Below, one piece after another: positions 37,281 through 48,049 of a DNA stretch of 64,000 nt (position 1 is the stretch's first letter; every line of letters begins with the position of its first letter). The position numbers were made by a program, and so were the translations under genes. Source of the DNA: Lactobacillus panisapium (lineage in GTDB: Bacteria; Bacillota; Bacilli; Lactobacillales; Lactobacillaceae); NCBI RefSeq assembly GCF_019469265.1, contig NZ_CP048268.1, positions 1,085,501 to 1,149,500 on the forward strand. Direction: 5' to 3'. The notes beneath the pieces are model-generated. The model worked only from the letters and a program-made list of their open reading frames with translations, was not told the origin of the DNA and searched no databases.

Positions 37281-37778
37281 ATGAAAATTACAATGAAAAA
37301 TGAACCTTTAACAACTAATGGTCAACCACCTGTTGTCGGCGCTAATTTACCTGACTTTGAAGTTAAAAAAGCTGATGGCACAATTGTTAAAATGAGTGAG
37401 CTAATCAACCAACCTACTTTGATTAGTGTTGTGCCTAATATCAACACTAGCGTTTGCAGCATTTCTACTAAACGCTTCAATGGTGAAGTTGACAAGTATC
37501 AAAACATTAATTTCTACACTGTTTCAACAAACACGCCAGCTGAACAAAAAGATTGGTGTGCAGCCGAAGATGTTGAGAACATGGAACTTTTGTCAGATGA
37601 AAGTCATGATTTCGGTGAGAAAATGGGACTTTTTGTTGAATCTGCTGGAATTGATGCAAGAAGTATTTGGATCGTTGATGCTGACAACAAAGTTCTTTAC
37701 CAAGAACTAATTCATGAAATGACTAATGAACCTAATTATGATGCAGCATTAGATTTCTTAAATAATTTAAGTAAATAA
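37281..37778 (+). CDS. tpx: Thiol peroxidase (Tpx)
   Basis: Thioredoxin-dependent peroxidase of the atypical 2-Cys peroxiredoxin group, 165 aa. Peroxidatic Cys in NINTSVCSISTKRFN (~58) and resolving Cys in KDWCAAEDVEN (~92). The common Tpx motif TPVC is TSVC here, with the catalytic Thr kept. ATG at 37281 lies ~9 nt after AAAAGGG and gives the normal N-terminus; the longer in-frame form starting near 37248 runs into the promoter. Confidence 0.93.
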   Translation: MKITMKNEPLTTNGQPPVVGANLPDFEVKKADGTIVKMSELINQPTLISVVPNINTSVCSISTKRFNGEVDKYQNINFYTVSTNTPAEQKDWCAAEDVENMELLSDESHDFGEKMGLFVESAGIDARSIWIVDADNKVLYQELIHEMTNEPNYDAALDFLNNLSK

Positions 37779-37783
37779 TAACC

Positions 37784-37821
37784 AAAAAAAAGGGCGGCTA
37801 GTTTTACTAGCTGCCCTTTTT
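37784..37821. terminator. Bidirectional terminator tpx / Nudix
   Basis: Arms AAAGGGCGGCTAG and CTAGCTGCCCTTT (one G-U) with flanking A and T runs, between convergent genes. Confidence 0.88.
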
Positions 37822-37822
37822 A

Positions 37823-38323
37823 TTAAAATAGCGGTTTTTGCAGTATTTGCCAATCAGTATAAGTTTGATCCTGTAAACTAAATTCATTTGGTCTAAGTAA
37901 GTATTCTTTTGCCTTTAAAACAAGTGGCGAAGAATTTTGAATATTAATTTTAGCCAAAGGAACTTTGACTGCGCCAAGTGAATCTTGCCCAGCAAATTGC
38001 TCTACGTTTTGCTGCAGTTTTCCTGTAAAAGACGTAATCCGATAAAACACGCAAATATGTTGGTTATAATGCCACTCCTGATAATCCCACGGATACCTAA
38101 AGGAGGTGACTCCGATTTGGTCAAAATGAAGAGCCTCAAGCCCAGTTTCTTCCTTAACTTCACGAACAACGGCTTTAGCTAATTCTTCCCCATCTTCTAA
38201 GCTGCCTCCTGGTAAGTCATAGCGATTAATGTAAGGTCCGGCATTTTTTCTGATAACAACTAATTCATTTGAATTACCAATTATTCCATAACAGCCAAAG
38301 GCACGATGATATTTCTGCGACAT
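37823..38323 (-). CDS. Nudix hydrolase
   Basis: 166 aa. Nudix box GGSLEDGEELAKAVVREVKE followed by ETGLEA, residues ~40-65. The open YGIIGNSNELVVIRKNAGPY start and LPGGSLEDGEE are typical of ADP-ribose/nucleotide-type Nudix enzymes, but the substrate is not determinable. Single-gene leftward unit between terminators. Confidence 0.88.
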   Translation of the reverse strand: MSQKYHRAFGCYGIIGNSNELVVIRKNAGPYINRYDLPGGSLEDGEELAKAVVREVKEETGLEALHFDQIGVTSFRYPWDYQEWHYNQHICVFYRITSFTGKLQQNVEQFAGQDSLGAVKVPLAKINIQNSSPLVLKAKEYLLRPNEFSLQDQTYTDWQILQKPLF

Positions 38324-38363
38324 AATTTTTCCTCAATTAAAATTACAATGTTTTCTAAAAAAT

Positions 38364-38395
38364 AAAAAGATGAAGCTTTTTTGCTCCATCTTTTT
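38364..38395 (-). terminator. Terminator of hisS-aspS operon
   Basis: Arms AAAAAGATGGAGC and GCTTCATCTTTTT (minus strand), followed by ATTTTTTAG. 4 nt beyond the aspS stop. Confidence 0.85.
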
Positions 38396-38399
38396 TCAT

Positions 38400-40247
38400 T
38401 TAATCTTCTTCCCAAGTTGAATGGGCAGCATAATCCTTAACGGCCTGCTCTTGCAAATTGGCGTCAGTTTTCGCTACACTTTCTTGGTATTGTTCCTCAA
38501 CTTCAATTCCTAAATCAGCTAATTGCTGATCGGCTACTGGAGCTGGAGCATGCATCATTGGCTCGGAAGCATTGGCATTCTTTGGAAAGGCCAGTACATC
38601 TCGAATATTGTCTTTTTCAGCTAAAAGCATTGCAAACCGATCTAAGCCAATCGCCAAACCTGCATGTGGAGGGAATCCCATATCTAAAGCTTCGAGTAAG
38701 TAGCCGAATTGTTCATAGGCACGTTTCTTGGTAAATCCTAAAGCTTTGAACATTTTTTCTTGAATTGAACGTTTATGAATACGGATTGAGCCGCCACCAA
38801 GTTCATCACCATTCATAACGATATCATAACTGCGAGCATGCGCTTTATGTGGATCGGTATCAAGTAGCTTAATTCCCTCATCATCGGGCATCGTAAATGG
38901 GTGGTGAGCAGCGATCCATCTACCAATACCTTCATCGTATTCAAATAGTGGCCAATCAACTACCCAAACAAAATCAAATTCATGTTTAGGAATAATTCCA
39001 GTTTCCTTAGCAAATTCACGCCGTAAATGGTCAAGTGAGTCACAACAAACTTTCCATTTATCAGCCACAAAGACTAATAACTCGCCACCTTCGAGTTGGA
39101 ACTCATTAATAAGTTGTTCTTGGTTTGTAGTAGTTAAAAAGCGTGCAACTGGACCTGAAAATTCATTATTTTCATATTTAACCCAGGCAAGACCTTTTGC
39201 ATGGAAACGTTTGATATATTCTTGCTTCTTTTCAATTTGCTTGCGTGAATATGCCTTAGCACCATCCTTAACAGCAATTCCCTTTACAAAACCACCATCA
39301 GCAATTGCACCTGAGAACACTTTAAAGTCGCTATCCTTGAAAATAGGACTTAAATCATGAATAAGCATTTCAAAACGGGTATCAGGCTTATCTGTTCCGT
39401 AATTATTCATTGAATCCGTCCAAGAAATTCGTGCAATCGGCGTCTTCAAGTCAATGCCCATTACATCCTTCATAATCTTTTTAAGAAGTCCTTCAGTATA
39501 GTCTTGTACTTGCTGTTCATCAGTGAAAGATGTTTCCATATCAATTTGCGTAAATTCGGGTTGACGATCTCCACGCAAATCTTCGTCTCTGAAACATCTT
39601 GCTAATTGATAATACTTATCAAAGCCTGCTCCCATCAATAATTGTTTGAACAATTGTGGTGATTGCGGTAAAGCATAAAAACTACCAGGGTAAATACGTG
39701 AAGGTACTAGATAGTCACGAGCTCCCTCAGGTGAGGATTTACCTAAAACTGGTGTCTCAATATTAATAAAGCCGTTTTCGTCAAAATACTCATGAGTAGC
39801 TTGCAAAATTTTAGACCGCAAAATTATTGCTTTTTGCAAATTAGGCCGACGCAAATCCAGATAACGGTATTTCAGCCGAGTCTGTTCCCCAACCTCAATA
39901 TTGTCTTTAATTTCAAATGGAGGGTTTTGAGACTTGTTTAAAATATTAATTTCGCTAGCGTCAACTTCAACTTCACCAGTCTTCATTTCGGGGTTAACAC
40001 TTGAACGCTTAACAACCTTGCCTTTTACTTGAATAACGTATTCATTACCCAGTGAATCAGCAATTGCCATCAATTCTTTTCCTGAGTCATGGTTAATCAC
40101 AACTTGGACAATGCCTTCACGATCGCGCAGATCAATAAAAACTAGGTTTCCCAAGTTACGAACACGTTGAACCCAACCATATAGGTTAACCTCTTGATCA
40201 ATATATTCGGCAGTAATGTTGCCACAGTAATTCGTTCTTTTTTCCAT
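38400..40247 (-). CDS. aspS: Aspartyl-tRNA synthetase
   Basis: Class IIb synthetase, 615 aa, bacterial type with the GAD insertion. N-terminal OB anticodon domain ([20 protein letters not shown]), motif 2 ([18 protein letters not shown]), GAD domain (~295-420) and motif 3 ([13 protein letters not shown], ~535). The non-discriminating versus discriminating type cannot be settled by eye. Second gene of the T-box controlled hisS-aspS operon, 5 nt after hisS. Confidence 0.97.
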   Translation of the reverse strand: MEKRTNYCGNITAEYIDQEVNLYGWVQRVRNLGNLVFIDLRDREGIVQVVINHDSGKELMAIADSLGNEYVIQVKGKVVKRSSVNPEMKTGEVEVDASEINILNKSQNPPFEIKDNIEVGEQTRLKYRYLDLRRPNLQKAIILRSKILQATHEYFDENGFINIETPVLGKSSPEGARDYLVPSRIYPGSFYALPQSPQLFKQLLMGAGFDKYYQLARCFRDEDLRGDRQPEFTQIDMETSFTDEQQVQDYTEGLLKKIMKDVMGIDLKTPIARISWTDSMNNYGTDKPDTRFEMLIHDLSPIFKDSDFKVFSGAIADGGFVKGIAVKDGAKAYSRKQIEKKQEYIKRFHAKGLAWVKYENNEFSGPVARFLTTTNQEQLINEFQLEGGELLVFVADKWKVCCDSLDHLRREFAKETGIIPKHEFDFVWVVDWPLFEYDEGIGRWIAAHHPFTMPDDEGIKLLDTDPHKAHARSYDIVMNGDELGGGSIRIHKRSIQEKMFKALGFTKKRAYEQFGYLLEALDMGFPPHAGLAIGLDRFAMLLAEKDNIRDVLAFPKNANASEPMMHAPAPVADQQLADLGIEVEEQYQESVAKTDANLQEQAVKDYAAHSTWEED

Positions 40248-40252
40248 TTTGT

Positions 40253-41539
40253 TTAATCCTTTAATTTCTTTATGACTTCTTTGATATTGTCGACATCGGT
40301 CAAGTTTAATTCTAATGTTTTACCATCACTTAATCTTTTAACATTCAAAATTCCGTTAGCAAGTTCCTTGGCACCTAACGTGATTACAAACTTGGCGTGC
40401 ACACGGTCGGCCTTTTTAAACTGTGCCTTAAGTTTCTTTTGGTCAACATCATATTGGGCCTTAAATCCTTGATTACGTAAAGAGCGCGCTATTTCAACCG
40501 CTTTAATTTCCGTTCCTTCACCAATATTGGTAATGAAAAAGTCGATTCCTTGGTCGGCAAAAAGAGTTGGATTCTGCTTTTGTAAAACTAGCATCAAACG
40601 CTCTTCACCAATACCAAATCCTACAGCTGGAGTTGCTGGACCATCAAATTCTTCAACTAGATTATCATAGCGTCCCCCACCTAAGATTGTAGTAGCAGAT
40701 TCCCATAAACTAGGATCTTCAACCATGAATTCAAAGATAATTCCTGAATAATAGTCTAACCCGCGAACCAAATCATTATCGATTGTATATGAAATGCCGA
40801 GCTGATCAAGCATTTGGGTAATTTGGTCAAAATTCTTTCTTGCATCATCATTAAGATAATCAATTATTTTAGGGGCATTTGGTAAAAATTGTTTATCTTG
40901 TTCATCTTTAGAGTCTAAAATCCGCAATGGATTCTTTTCCAAACGACGCTTAGAGTCATCCGATAATTGCTCTTTTAATGGTCTAAAGTAGTTAACTAAT
41001 GCATCATGATAATCTTTTCGAACCTGAGCGTTACCCAGGGTATTAATGTGTAATTCGTAATTTTTAACCCCAAGTTCTGCCAGTAAATCATGAGCCAAAA
41101 CAATTGTTTCAACATCAGCCAATGGATTTTTGGAACCAAAACTTTCAATTCCAATTTGGTGAAATTCACGTTGACGGCCCGCTTGTGGCCGTTCATAACG
41201 GAATGTTGATTCAAGATAATAAACATTGAGTGGCTTGACCATTTCGGGTGCATATAATTTATCTTCAACATATGCACGAACCACACCCGCAGTTCCTTCA
41301 GGTCTTAGAGCAATATGTCTGCCACCCTTATCATTGAAATCATACATTTCTTTTTCAACTACATCAGACGTTTCACCGCTAGAACGTGAAAATACTTCAT
41401 AGTTTTCAAAACTAGGGGTTCTAATTTCACGGTAATTTGCTCTTTTGAAGAAATCACGTAAAATTTGTTCTACTTTTTCCCAAGACCCTGATTGATCAGG
41501 GAGAATATCAACTGTTCCCTTAGGTTTTTGAACTCTCAT
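40253..41539 (-). CDS. hisS: Histidyl-tRNA synthetase
   Basis: Class IIa synthetase, 428 aa. N-terminal [20 protein letters not shown], motif 2 [20 protein letters not shown] (~112), the HisA-box [14 protein letters not shown] (~258) and a C-terminal anticodon domain. First gene after the T-box leader; paired with aspS as in many Lactobacillales. Confidence 0.97.
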   Translation of the reverse strand: MRVQKPKGTVDILPDQSGSWEKVEQILRDFFKRANYREIRTPSFENYEVFSRSSGETSDVVEKEMYDFNDKGGRHIALRPEGTAGVVRAYVEDKLYAPEMVKPLNVYYLESTFRYERPQAGRQREFHQIGIESFGSKNPLADVETIVLAHDLLAELGVKNYELHINTLGNAQVRKDYHDALVNYFRPLKEQLSDDSKRRLEKNPLRILDSKDEQDKQFLPNAPKIIDYLNDDARKNFDQITQMLDQLGISYTIDNDLVRGLDYYSGIIFEFMVEDPSLWESATTILGGGRYDNLVEEFDGPATPAVGFGIGEERLMLVLQKQNPTLFADQGIDFFITNIGEGTEIKAVEIARSLRNQGFKAQYDVDQKKLKAQFKKADRVHAKFVITLGAKELANGILNVKRLSDGKTLELNLTDVDNIKEVIKKLKD

Positions 41540-41559
41540 TTAATCATCCTTTTTAATAA

Positions 41560-41771
41560 AAAGACGCCCTTGAATAAAATCAAGGGCGCTCTGAATTAGC
41601 ACGGTACCACCTTTTGCCTGCTGCGAATAACGCTCGCGATGCGGTTATTATCTGGTAAAGGGGTCACAGTTTAGCTTTTTATCCGTTCTTTCAGCAAGAT
41701 GAACGTTCTCTGTTAATAAAAAGTGCTAATCTTCAGTCTTTGTCATTGATAATTTCTTTTTTTAGCTTATA
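41560..41771 (-). promoter_or_regulatory. T-box leader for hisS-aspS
   Basis: T-box core AAGGTGGTACCGTG at 41600-41613 (minus), terminator stem CGCCCTTGA / TCAAGGGCG (41565-41588) with TCTTTTTATT tail, and a Stem III-like hairpin with AATAAC/GTTATT arms. The Stem I apex contains AGAGA...GCTGAAA-type conserved elements. A TTAGC/GCTAA stem encloses the likely specifier loop, whose 3' strand holds GAC (41663-41665) and no His codon, hinting at tRNA-Asp sensing. A weak promoter (TTGACT, TATAAG, 15-nt spacing) lies at 41766-41792. Confidence 0.9.
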
Positions 41772-41820
41772 GTTTTAACCTTAAAAAGTCAACCTGTACT
41801 GTTATTTCAGCTTAAATTTT

Positions 41821-42258
41821 TTATAAGTCAAGTACAATCGTAAAAGGTCCATCATTTTCTAAAGTAACTTGCATGTCGGCACCAAATTTGCCAGTAGCAA
41901 CATCCAAGCCATTATTTTCAAGTTCATGATTAAAAGCCTGCCATAACTCATCCGACTTTGGTGGTCTCATTGCCTGAATAAAGCTAGGACGATTACCTTT
42001 CTTAGTATCGGCAAGTAAAGTGAATTGACTAACACTCAAGATTTTGCCGCCAACATCTTTAATTGCCAAATTAGTCTTTCCGTCTTGATCTTCGAAAATC
42101 CGCATTTTAGCTATCTTAGAAGCAGCTTTTTTCACCGTTTGGCTATCGTCGCCTTCTTTTAAGCCAACTAATAATAGAAGGCCCTTTTTGATTTCACCAA
42201 CATTTTCGTTTGCAATTTTAACGTTAGCATAATTTACTCTTTGAATTACTACTCGCAT
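41821..42258 (-). CDS. dtd: D-aminoacyl-tRNA deacylase
   Basis: Hydrolyses D-amino acids from mischarged tRNAs. 145 aa, DTD fold. Opening [15 protein letters not shown], active-site [17 protein letters not shown] (~78) and the Gly-cis-Pro-like [16 protein letters not shown] segment. The usual SVSQFTL reads [11 protein letters not shown] here, intact. ATG overlaps the relA stop by 1 nt (TAATG), a rel-dtd pairing that is conserved in Firmicutes. Confidence 0.95.
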   Translation of the reverse strand: MRVVIQRVNYANVKIANENVGEIKKGLLLLVGLKEGDDSQTVKKAASKIAKMRIFEDQDGKTNLAIKDVGGKILSVSQFTLLADTKKGNRPSFIQAMRPPKSDELWQAFNHELENNGLDVATGKFGADMQVTLENDGPFTIVLDL

Positions 42259-44492
42259 TAATTATCAGCCCTTCTAGTTTCATAAACATCAGGAATATCA
42301 CGTAACTTGGTTAAGATACTATCAAGTTGACCAGAATTATTGACAGCAACTGTTGCATAAATATGAGCAATATTTTCGTCATTAACTTTACCTGAAAGAT
42401 TGTTAATGTTGGGCGTTAGTGAGTTTAATTTAGTTAGAACATCGCTTAATAGACGACTGCGATTATAGCCAAAAACCTCAATATTTGCGTTAAAGGCTTG
42501 TGCGCTATTTTCTTCAACATTTTCCCATTCTACTTCAATTAAACGTCCCTGACTGGCATCATTATGAACAATATTACGACAATCGCTACGGTGAATTGTA
42601 ACCCCACGGCCCTTTGTAACGTAACCGACAATCTTATCACCAGGAACCGGATTACAGCATTTGGCTAAATGCAGCATTAAGTCGCTGATGCCTTGAATCA
42701 TCACACCGTTCTTATGCTTGATTTTCATAGCCGAGGAATTACTATTATTTGTTTCAGAAACTGCCTTTTGGCCTGAATTTAAAATTTCTTCTTCAAGCTG
42801 CTTTTGGCGCTTTTTTTCATCTTCATGACGAATGTCGGCAGTCAAGCGATTAACCACGCTGATAGCCGAAAGATCACCAAAACCAACTGATGCAAACATT
42901 TCATCTGCTGTATGATAATTTAATTGTTGCAATAGTTGCTCGATATGGTCTTTGTCCATGAATTCCTTAGGTGAGAAATTTTGCTCGCGTAAATTATCCG
43001 CGATCATCTGCTCACCTTGCTCAATGCTATGCTCTCGGTCTAAGTTCCTAAAATAGCGCCTGATTTTATTCCGAGCGCGTGAAGTTTTGACCATGTCCAC
43101 CCAGTCCCGCGATGGACTAGCATTGGATTGCGTCATAATATCAATGACATCACCATTTTTTAACTTGTAGTCTAGTGGCACTAATTTGCCATTCACTTTA
43201 GCGCCAACCGCGTGACTTCCTACTTGAGTATGAATCTCGTAGGCAAAGTCCAACGTAACTGAGCCCTTGGGCAGTTCGTAGACCTCACCTTTTGGCGTAA
43301 ACACGTAAACACGGTCAGAGAAGATCTCACTTTTGACGCTCTTCATAAACTCGCCAGCGTCCTGTGTTTCATCCTTTAATTCAAGAATTTCTCGTACCAT
43401 GTCAAGTTTTTCGTTAGAGGAAGTTTGCTCAACTCCTGAGAAATTGCCGCGCTTATATGCCCAGTGGGCAGCTACACCGTATTCCGCCACTTCATGCATT
43501 TGTTCTGTTCTAATTTGAATTTCAAGTGGACGGCCACCGGGACCAATAATTGTAGTGTGAAGTGATTGATACCCGTTTACTTTAGGAACGGCAATATAAT
43601 CTTTAAATCTTCCGGGCATCGGCTTCCACTTAGTATGGACGGCACCTAAAACTGCATAACAATCCTTGACAGTCTTAACAATTACCCTAACCGCTAAGAG
43701 ATCGTAGATTTCATTAAAATCCTTATGCTTATTAACCATTTTTTTATAAATGGAATAGATATGCTTAGGTCGACCATGAATATCATAAGTAATTCCTAAA
43801 CCATCTAAACTTTCTTTTAATGTATTAATTGCATCTTGAATATATTTTTCCCGCTCGCTTCTTTTTAGGCTCATTAAGTTCACGATCCGGTAATAAGCTT
43901 TCGGATTAAGATAATGAAAACTGAGATCCTCCAGTTCCCACTTAATAGTACCAATACCTAATCGATCAGCTAACGGAGCATAAATATCCATTGTTTCTGA
44001 AGCAATACGTCGTTGTTTATCTGGCCGTAGATGCTCTAGCGTGTGCATGTTATGCAATCTATCAGCTAACTTGACCATAATGACACGGATATCCTTAGCC
44101 ATTGCTATGAGCATTTTACGGTGATTTTCAGCTAAGAACTCTTGGTGCGATTTGTATTCATATTTATTTAGCTTAGTAACGCCATCAACAATGAAAGCAA
44201 CATCTTTACCAAAGATATTTTTAATATCGTCATTAGTTACTTCCGTATCTTCGACTGTGTCATGTAAAAAGCCGGCAGCTATTGTATCTGGGTCAAGTCC
44301 AAGAGTGGCCAAGGTCCCTGCCACTTGCGTGGGATGCACAATGTAAGGCTGACCAGACGCGCGTTTTTGCTCTTTATGCGCATTTTCAGCAAATTCATAT
44401 GCCTTTTCAACAAAAGCAATTTGCTCATCATTCATGTATTTTTTACAGGTGTCAATTACTTGATCATGCGTCATTTCCGCATATTTTGACAT
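42258..44492 (-). CDS. relA: Bifunctional (p)ppGpp synthetase/hydrolase (Rel)
   Basis: Stringent-response enzyme, 744 aa. HD hydrolase domain ([12 protein letters not shown] ~75; [13 protein letters not shown] ~140), synthetase domain ([11 protein letters not shown] ~255; [14 protein letters not shown] ~305; [16 protein letters not shown]), TGS ([16 protein letters not shown] ~400), zinc-finger/CC region ([13 protein letters not shown] ~590), C-terminal ACT domain (~660-740). The intact HD box predicts both synthesis and hydrolysis. Second to last in prmA-orf-relA-dtd. Confidence 0.97.
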   Translation of the reverse strand: MSKYAEMTHDQVIDTCKKYMNDEQIAFVEKAYEFAENAHKEQKRASGQPYIVHPTQVAGTLATLGLDPDTIAAGFLHDTVEDTEVTNDDIKNIFGKDVAFIVDGVTKLNKYEYKSHQEFLAENHRKMLIAMAKDIRVIMVKLADRLHNMHTLEHLRPDKQRRIASETMDIYAPLADRLGIGTIKWELEDLSFHYLNPKAYYRIVNLMSLKRSEREKYIQDAINTLKESLDGLGITYDIHGRPKHIYSIYKKMVNKHKDFNEIYDLLAVRVIVKTVKDCYAVLGAVHTKWKPMPGRFKDYIAVPKVNGYQSLHTTIIGPGGRPLEIQIRTEQMHEVAEYGVAAHWAYKRGNFSGVEQTSSNEKLDMVREILELKDETQDAGEFMKSVKSEIFSDRVYVFTPKGEVYELPKGSVTLDFAYEIHTQVGSHAVGAKVNGKLVPLDYKLKNGDVIDIMTQSNASPSRDWVDMVKTSRARNKIRRYFRNLDREHSIEQGEQMIADNLREQNFSPKEFMDKDHIEQLLQQLNYHTADEMFASVGFGDLSAISVVNRLTADIRHEDEKKRQKQLEEEILNSGQKAVSETNNSNSSAMKIKHKNGVMIQGISDLMLHLAKCCNPVPGDKIVGYVTKGRGVTIHRSDCRNIVHNDASQGRLIEVEWENVEENSAQAFNANIEVFGYNRSRLLSDVLTKLNSLTPNINNLSGKVNDENIAHIYATVAVNNSGQLDSILTKLRDIPDVYETRRADN

Positions 44493-44507
44493 AGAACCCG
44501 ACCCTTC

Positions 44508-44861
44508 TTATTTATAAAATTGTCTATCCATTAAGCCAAAGATTTCAAAGATTAAATAAATTAAACCAAATAATAAATTATAGTTAGCATATTTGATTAA
44601 AACGATTAAACAAAAACAAACTGGCAGCAATAACAGCCAATACCATTTCAAGGCAATTTTTTTAACCAATATTCCTAAGTGGTAACTGACCAGACAGTTA
44701 AAAACGATAAAAAGTAATCCAACACGCCAAACGGTTGGAATCCGGCACAAGCTAAAAATAAATGGTAATAATAAAACCAATATTGTCCACCAGATAATAG
44801 GCATTGCTTGATAATGATTTAACTTTTTAATAAATGGTATGTGTTTTAATTTATCAATCAA
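44508..44861 (-). CDS. Small membrane protein, unknown
   Basis: 117 aa with three to four predicted helices (residues ~22-40, 45-66, 72-90, 95-112) and very few charged residues between; the ends are Lys-rich. No known motif. It lies between prmA and relA, 15 nt from relA, and is probably in the same transcript. No function can be given. Confidence 0.75.
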   Translation of the reverse strand: MIDKLKHIPFIKKLNHYQAMPIIWWTILVLLLPFIFSLCRIPTVWRVGLLFIVFNCLVSYHLGILVKKIALKWYWLLLLPVCFCLIVLIKYANYNLLFGLIYLIFEIFGLMDRQFYK

Positions 44862-44905
44862 TTCACTTTTTCCTTACTTAACTTAATTTTCTATTATAAC
44901 TCTTT

Positions 44906-45850
44906 TTATTGTTCTTTTCGCGCAATTACTAAACTTACCCAACGATCCTGTTTCATCGTTAATTCAACCTTAAAGTCATAATTATCTAGGGCTTTTTCTA
45001 CCTTTGTTAACTGTAAATAATCGATTCCGGAGAAAATAACTTTTCCGCCTTTTTGCAAATGATCATTTAGCTGAGGTATCAAGTCGAGTAAAATTTCCGC
45101 TAAAATATTAGCAACAATAATATCAAATTTACCGTCAATATTCTCTAATAAATTTGCTTTTTTAATCTGAATATTATCTAAATGATTTAAGGCAACATTT
45201 TCTTGAGCTGCCGTGACAGCTTCGTCAGAAACATCGGTGCCAATTACCTCGTTAGCTCCTAAAAGTGAAGCGGCAATAGCCAAAATTCCTGATCCAGTTC
45301 CAACATCAATTACGCTTTTAGGAGCAGTCAGTGTTCGTTCCAAACCCATCATAGCAAGTTGTGTAGTCTTATGGCCGCCAGTACCAAAAGCTAATCCTGG
45401 ATCCAAATTAATTAGCTTTTGATCAGAAAACTGGGGTTGGTAATTTTCCCATTCTGGAACAATTGCCAGGTGCCTGGAAAAATTAATAACGTGATAAAAT
45501 TTTTGCCATACTGTATTCCAGTCTTTATCTTCGATATAAGATGCACTAATTTTGGCTTGACCAATATCAAGTCCGTATCCCTTCAATTCCTGTAACTTTT
45601 GGCGAAAATCTGCGAGTAATTTATCCCGGTCTGAATCTTCTCTAAAATACGCATAAAATTCTAAGTCTTGAGGAAGATCGTTGATTTCTTCCAGATTAAC
45701 AATGGTAGAATCATTTTCCCAACCGGCATGTTCAAAATCAGACCGCTTGCGTGTTTCTGTTCCCAAGCAGTGAAGGACGTCCTGGCTGTATACACTGAGT
45801 GCATCTTCTATTTCGTGACTAGTCTCAATTTTAATAATTAATAATTTCAT
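44906..45850 (-). CDS. prmA: Ribosomal protein L11 methyltransferase
   Basis: Trimethylates lysines of ribosomal protein L11 with SAM. 314 aa. N-terminal ferredoxin-like substrate domain, linker DKDWNTVWQKFYH, SAM motif VIDVGTGSGILAIAAS (~177) and IIVANILAEILLDL (~240). ATG at 45850, 7 nt from AAGGGAG, gives the family start MKLLIIKIE; a longer in-frame start 11 codons upstream overlaps the divergent ybaK leader and is rejected. Confidence 0.95.
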   Translation of the reverse strand: MKLLIIKIETSHEIEDALSVYSQDVLHCLGTETRKRSDFEHAGWENDSTIVNLEEINDLPQDLEFYAYFREDSDRDKLLADFRQKLQELKGYGLDIGQAKISASYIEDKDWNTVWQKFYHVINFSRHLAIVPEWENYQPQFSDQKLINLDPGLAFGTGGHKTTQLAMMGLERTLTAPKSVIDVGTGSGILAIAASLLGANEVIGTDVSDEAVTAAQENVALNHLDNIQIKKANLLENIDGKFDIIVANILAEILLDLIPQLNDHLQKGGKVIFSGIDYLQLTKVEKALDNYDFKVELTMKQDRWVSLVIARKEQ

Positions 45851-45886
45851 GAATAAACTCCCTTTTTTATTTCTCTTTATCAATGC

Positions 45887-45892
45887 TATGAT
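45887..45892 (+). promoter_or_regulatory. Extended -10 for ybaK in the prmA/ybaK divergent gap
   Basis: TGCTATGAT: an extended -10 only ~17 nt before the ybaK start, leaving a very short leader, in a 58-nt divergent region. Confidence 0.4.
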
Positions 45893-45908
45893 TAAAAAGG
45901 TGATAATT

Positions 45909-46409
45909 ATGGCAAAAAAGAAAAATAAAATTGAAAAAACGTTAGTTGAAAAAATTTTAGATAGAAATAAAATTCCATATCATCAAGCTGAATTTGCTAC
46001 ACACAAAGACTCAGGTGGCGTTGCGCAAATGGATACTTCTATTCTAAACGAGAATGAACATTTGGTCTACAAAACACTTGTCTGTTCTGGTAATAAAACT
46101 GGAGTGTTAGTTGGAGTCATTCCTGTTACCGAACATTTAAGCATGAAAAAGCTAGCAAAAGCTTCTGGTAATAAAAAATGTGAACTCCTTCCATTGAAGG
46201 ACCTTGAAAAAACAACTGGTTATGTTCACGGAGCAAACACGCCAATTGGCATCTACTTCAATCATCATTTTCCAATTTACCTAGACCAAGACATGAAAAA
46301 AGAAACTGAAATAGCGGTTTCTAGTGGAAAAGTCGGAAGAAGCGTCTACTTAAAACCAAATGACTTGCAATTAGTGACCCATGGTACTTTTTGTGATTTG
46401 CTTGAATAA
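45909..46409 (+). CDS. ybaK: Cys-tRNA(Pro)/Cys-tRNA(Cys) deacylase YbaK-like
   Basis: Trans-editing enzyme removing mis-attached amino acids from tRNA. 166 aa, YbaK/EbsC group of the prolyl-tRNA editing superfamily. Features: EKILDRNKIPYHQAEF, catalytic Lys in HLVYKTLVCSGN (~58), KLAKASGNKKCELLP, and GYVHGANTPIGI. ATG at 45909 follows AAGGTGA; a 20-residue in-frame extension overlapping prmA is rejected. Confidence 0.9.
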   Translation: MAKKKNKIEKTLVEKILDRNKIPYHQAEFATHKDSGGVAQMDTSILNENEHLVYKTLVCSGNKTGVLVGVIPVTEHLSMKKLAKASGNKKCELLPLKDLEKTTGYVHGANTPIGIYFNHHFPIYLDQDMKKETEIAVSSGKVGRSVYLKPNDLQLVTHGTFCDLLE

Positions 46410-46528
46410 GTTTACAATTTATGGTGTTTTTTTGAATAATAATAAATATATTTTATTAACTTTTTAAAATTATTGTTTTAAATAAATTTTTGTTTATATT
46501 TTTATAGAATAAAGAGCCGTTTTTGTAA

Positions 46529-46534
46529 TATAAT
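46529..46534 (+). promoter_or_regulatory. -10 element of the SorC-type regulator
   Basis: TATAAT in an extremely AT-rich 157-nt leader (46410-46566); -35 at 17 nt is poor (AGAATA). The leader's A/T tracts could hold operators for the regulator itself, but none is clearly palindromic. Confidence 0.4.
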
Positions 46535-46566
46535 TTAAAATAATATTAAAGAAAAGGGATACCCAT

Positions 46567-47514
46567 ATGACACTATTAACAGATGAACAATTAGCTAATA
46601 TTGCACAAGATTATTTTTTAAGTCAACTAAATATTGCTGATATATCTAATAAATACAACATTTCACGTTACTTAATCACGAAAGCGATTGAAGAAGCTAA
46701 GGATAAAGGAATTGTCAAAATCAGCATTTCCCAAAGCCCAAAAAGGTCACAAAAGTTAGAAAATGAATTTCAGCGCATTTTTAATCTCAAAGAAGTTTAT
46801 ATTCTTGAAGATTTAGAAACGAAAAATCAGGACAACGAAGTAATTGTCAACTACGCGGCAAAACAAATTCAAAACTACACTAAATCTGCCCATTTAATCG
46901 GTTTAACTTGGGGTACGCTTCTCAAGGATATTATTGATAATTTTACTGAAGAAACTAGGGATGATTTAACTTTTATTCAGCTTGTTGGTCAAGCTGTCAA
47001 TACCAGTAGACGAAAAAATCAGCTGACACAAGAGGCTGCAGATAAATTTAATGCTAAGAGCTTAACTTTTCCTGCCCCACTTTATTCAATTAATCCGCAA
47101 GTCGTAAAAGAGCTTAAAACTGAACCTTATTATGAATATTTTGCTAAGAAATTTTCTGAAATAGATTTGCTTTTTGCCAGCATTGGTACAGTTCAATCAT
47201 TAGAATCTGACCAATTCTTCATGGATTACTATGCTGAGAATCTATTGAAAAATGTCGATAGCCTTCAAATTGCGGGCGTCATCTTCGGTCGACCATATGA
47301 TATTAACGGTAACTTTTATAAACCAATTGACTCACACATTTGTGGTATCAGTATGGCAGACATTATGAAAATACCTACTCGTTTTGTTGTCGTTAAAAAT
47401 CGCTTTAAAGAAGATGCATTGTTAGGAGCATTACGAAGCGGCGTAATTACTCATTTGGTCACAAATAGCGGTATTGCCGAACGCGTTCTACGTAAAAACA
47501 AGAGTTTTATTTAA
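46567..47514 (+). CDS. SorC-family transcriptional regulator, likely CitI-type citrate regulator
   Basis: 315 aa. N-terminal HTH (ADISNKYNISRYLITKAIEE, ~18-40) and a C-terminal sugar-binding-type effector domain (HLIGLTWGTLLKDI; IGTVQSLES; GVITHLVTNSG) as in SorC/DeoR regulators. In Weissella and some lactobacilli a SorC regulator, CitI, activates cit genes with citrate as ligand. Position next to citX and the cit operon supports the same role here (inference). Its 3' end overlaps the convergent citX by 8 nt. Confidence 0.88.
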   Translation: MTLLTDEQLANIAQDYFLSQLNIADISNKYNISRYLITKAIEEAKDKGIVKISISQSPKRSQKLENEFQRIFNLKEVYILEDLETKNQDNEVIVNYAAKQIQNYTKSAHLIGLTWGTLLKDIIDNFTEETRDDLTFIQLVGQAVNTSRRKNQLTQEAADKFNAKSLTFPAPLYSINPQVVKELKTEPYYEYFAKKFSEIDLLFASIGTVQSLESDQFFMDYYAENLLKNVDSLQIAGVIFGRPYDINGNFYKPIDSHICGISMADIMKIPTRFVVVKNRFKEDALLGALRSGVITHLVTNSGIAERVLRKNKSFI

Positions 47515-48049
47515 CTTGCTGATAGTAAATCCGACTAATATATTCTTGCAGTTCTTGTACCGAATGACGTCGTGAGCGAGCACAGTCTTTAGCTGGACGA
47601 TCGCATAAAAAGCATTTACGAGCGGGCATATCCAAATCAGTGCGTGATAGTGCTGCCTGTTGGTTTTTAACTAAAACATCAGCGTCGAAAAGTCGCGTTA
47701 ATTGTGATTGGTTTTCAAAGCCAACTGCAGTTTTTTTGACGGCTCGCCTATTGCCATTTACTAAATAAAAATTTTCGCATCCGGTTGGCTTATCCCATTT
47801 TTCCATTAATTTAAAGGATAAGTGTTCTTTCTTGAGTGACTCTTCCAAAGTTTTTATACCTGTTAAGAAGAGCTGCTTTAGGTACTGGTTATTTTTAATT
47901 GGCCCAGGTATGTTAAGCTTAACGTCCAGTAAAACACTATGCGGAAACTCTCGAAAAAGTTTTTTCTGTAAATTAACGCGTTGATCTTTGTCCGCAAGAA
48001 CTTGTTCTATTGATTGTTTTGTTCCAGATGCAAATATAGTTTTAGTCAT
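47507..48049 (-). CDS. citX: Apo-citrate lyase phosphoribosyl-dephospho-CoA transferase (holo-ACP synthase)
   Basis: Attaches the 2'-(5''-triphosphoribosyl)-3'-dephospho-CoA prosthetic group to the CitD acyl carrier subunit. 180 aa, CitX family: GCENFYLVNG, RLFDADVLVKN, RKCFLCDRPAKDCARSRRHS near the end. It is separated from citF by a strong terminator and so must use its own promoter in 48050-48186. citG, which makes the prosthetic-group precursor, is not in the window and is not fused here. Confidence 0.92.
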   Translation of the reverse strand: MTKTIFASGTKQSIEQVLADKDQRVNLQKKLFREFPHSVLLDVKLNIPGPIKNNQYLKQLFLTGIKTLEESLKKEHLSFKLMEKWDKPTGCENFYLVNGNRRAVKKTAVGFENQSQLTRLFDADVLVKNQQAALSRTDLDMPARKCFLCDRPAKDCARSRRHSVQELQEYISRIYYQQVK

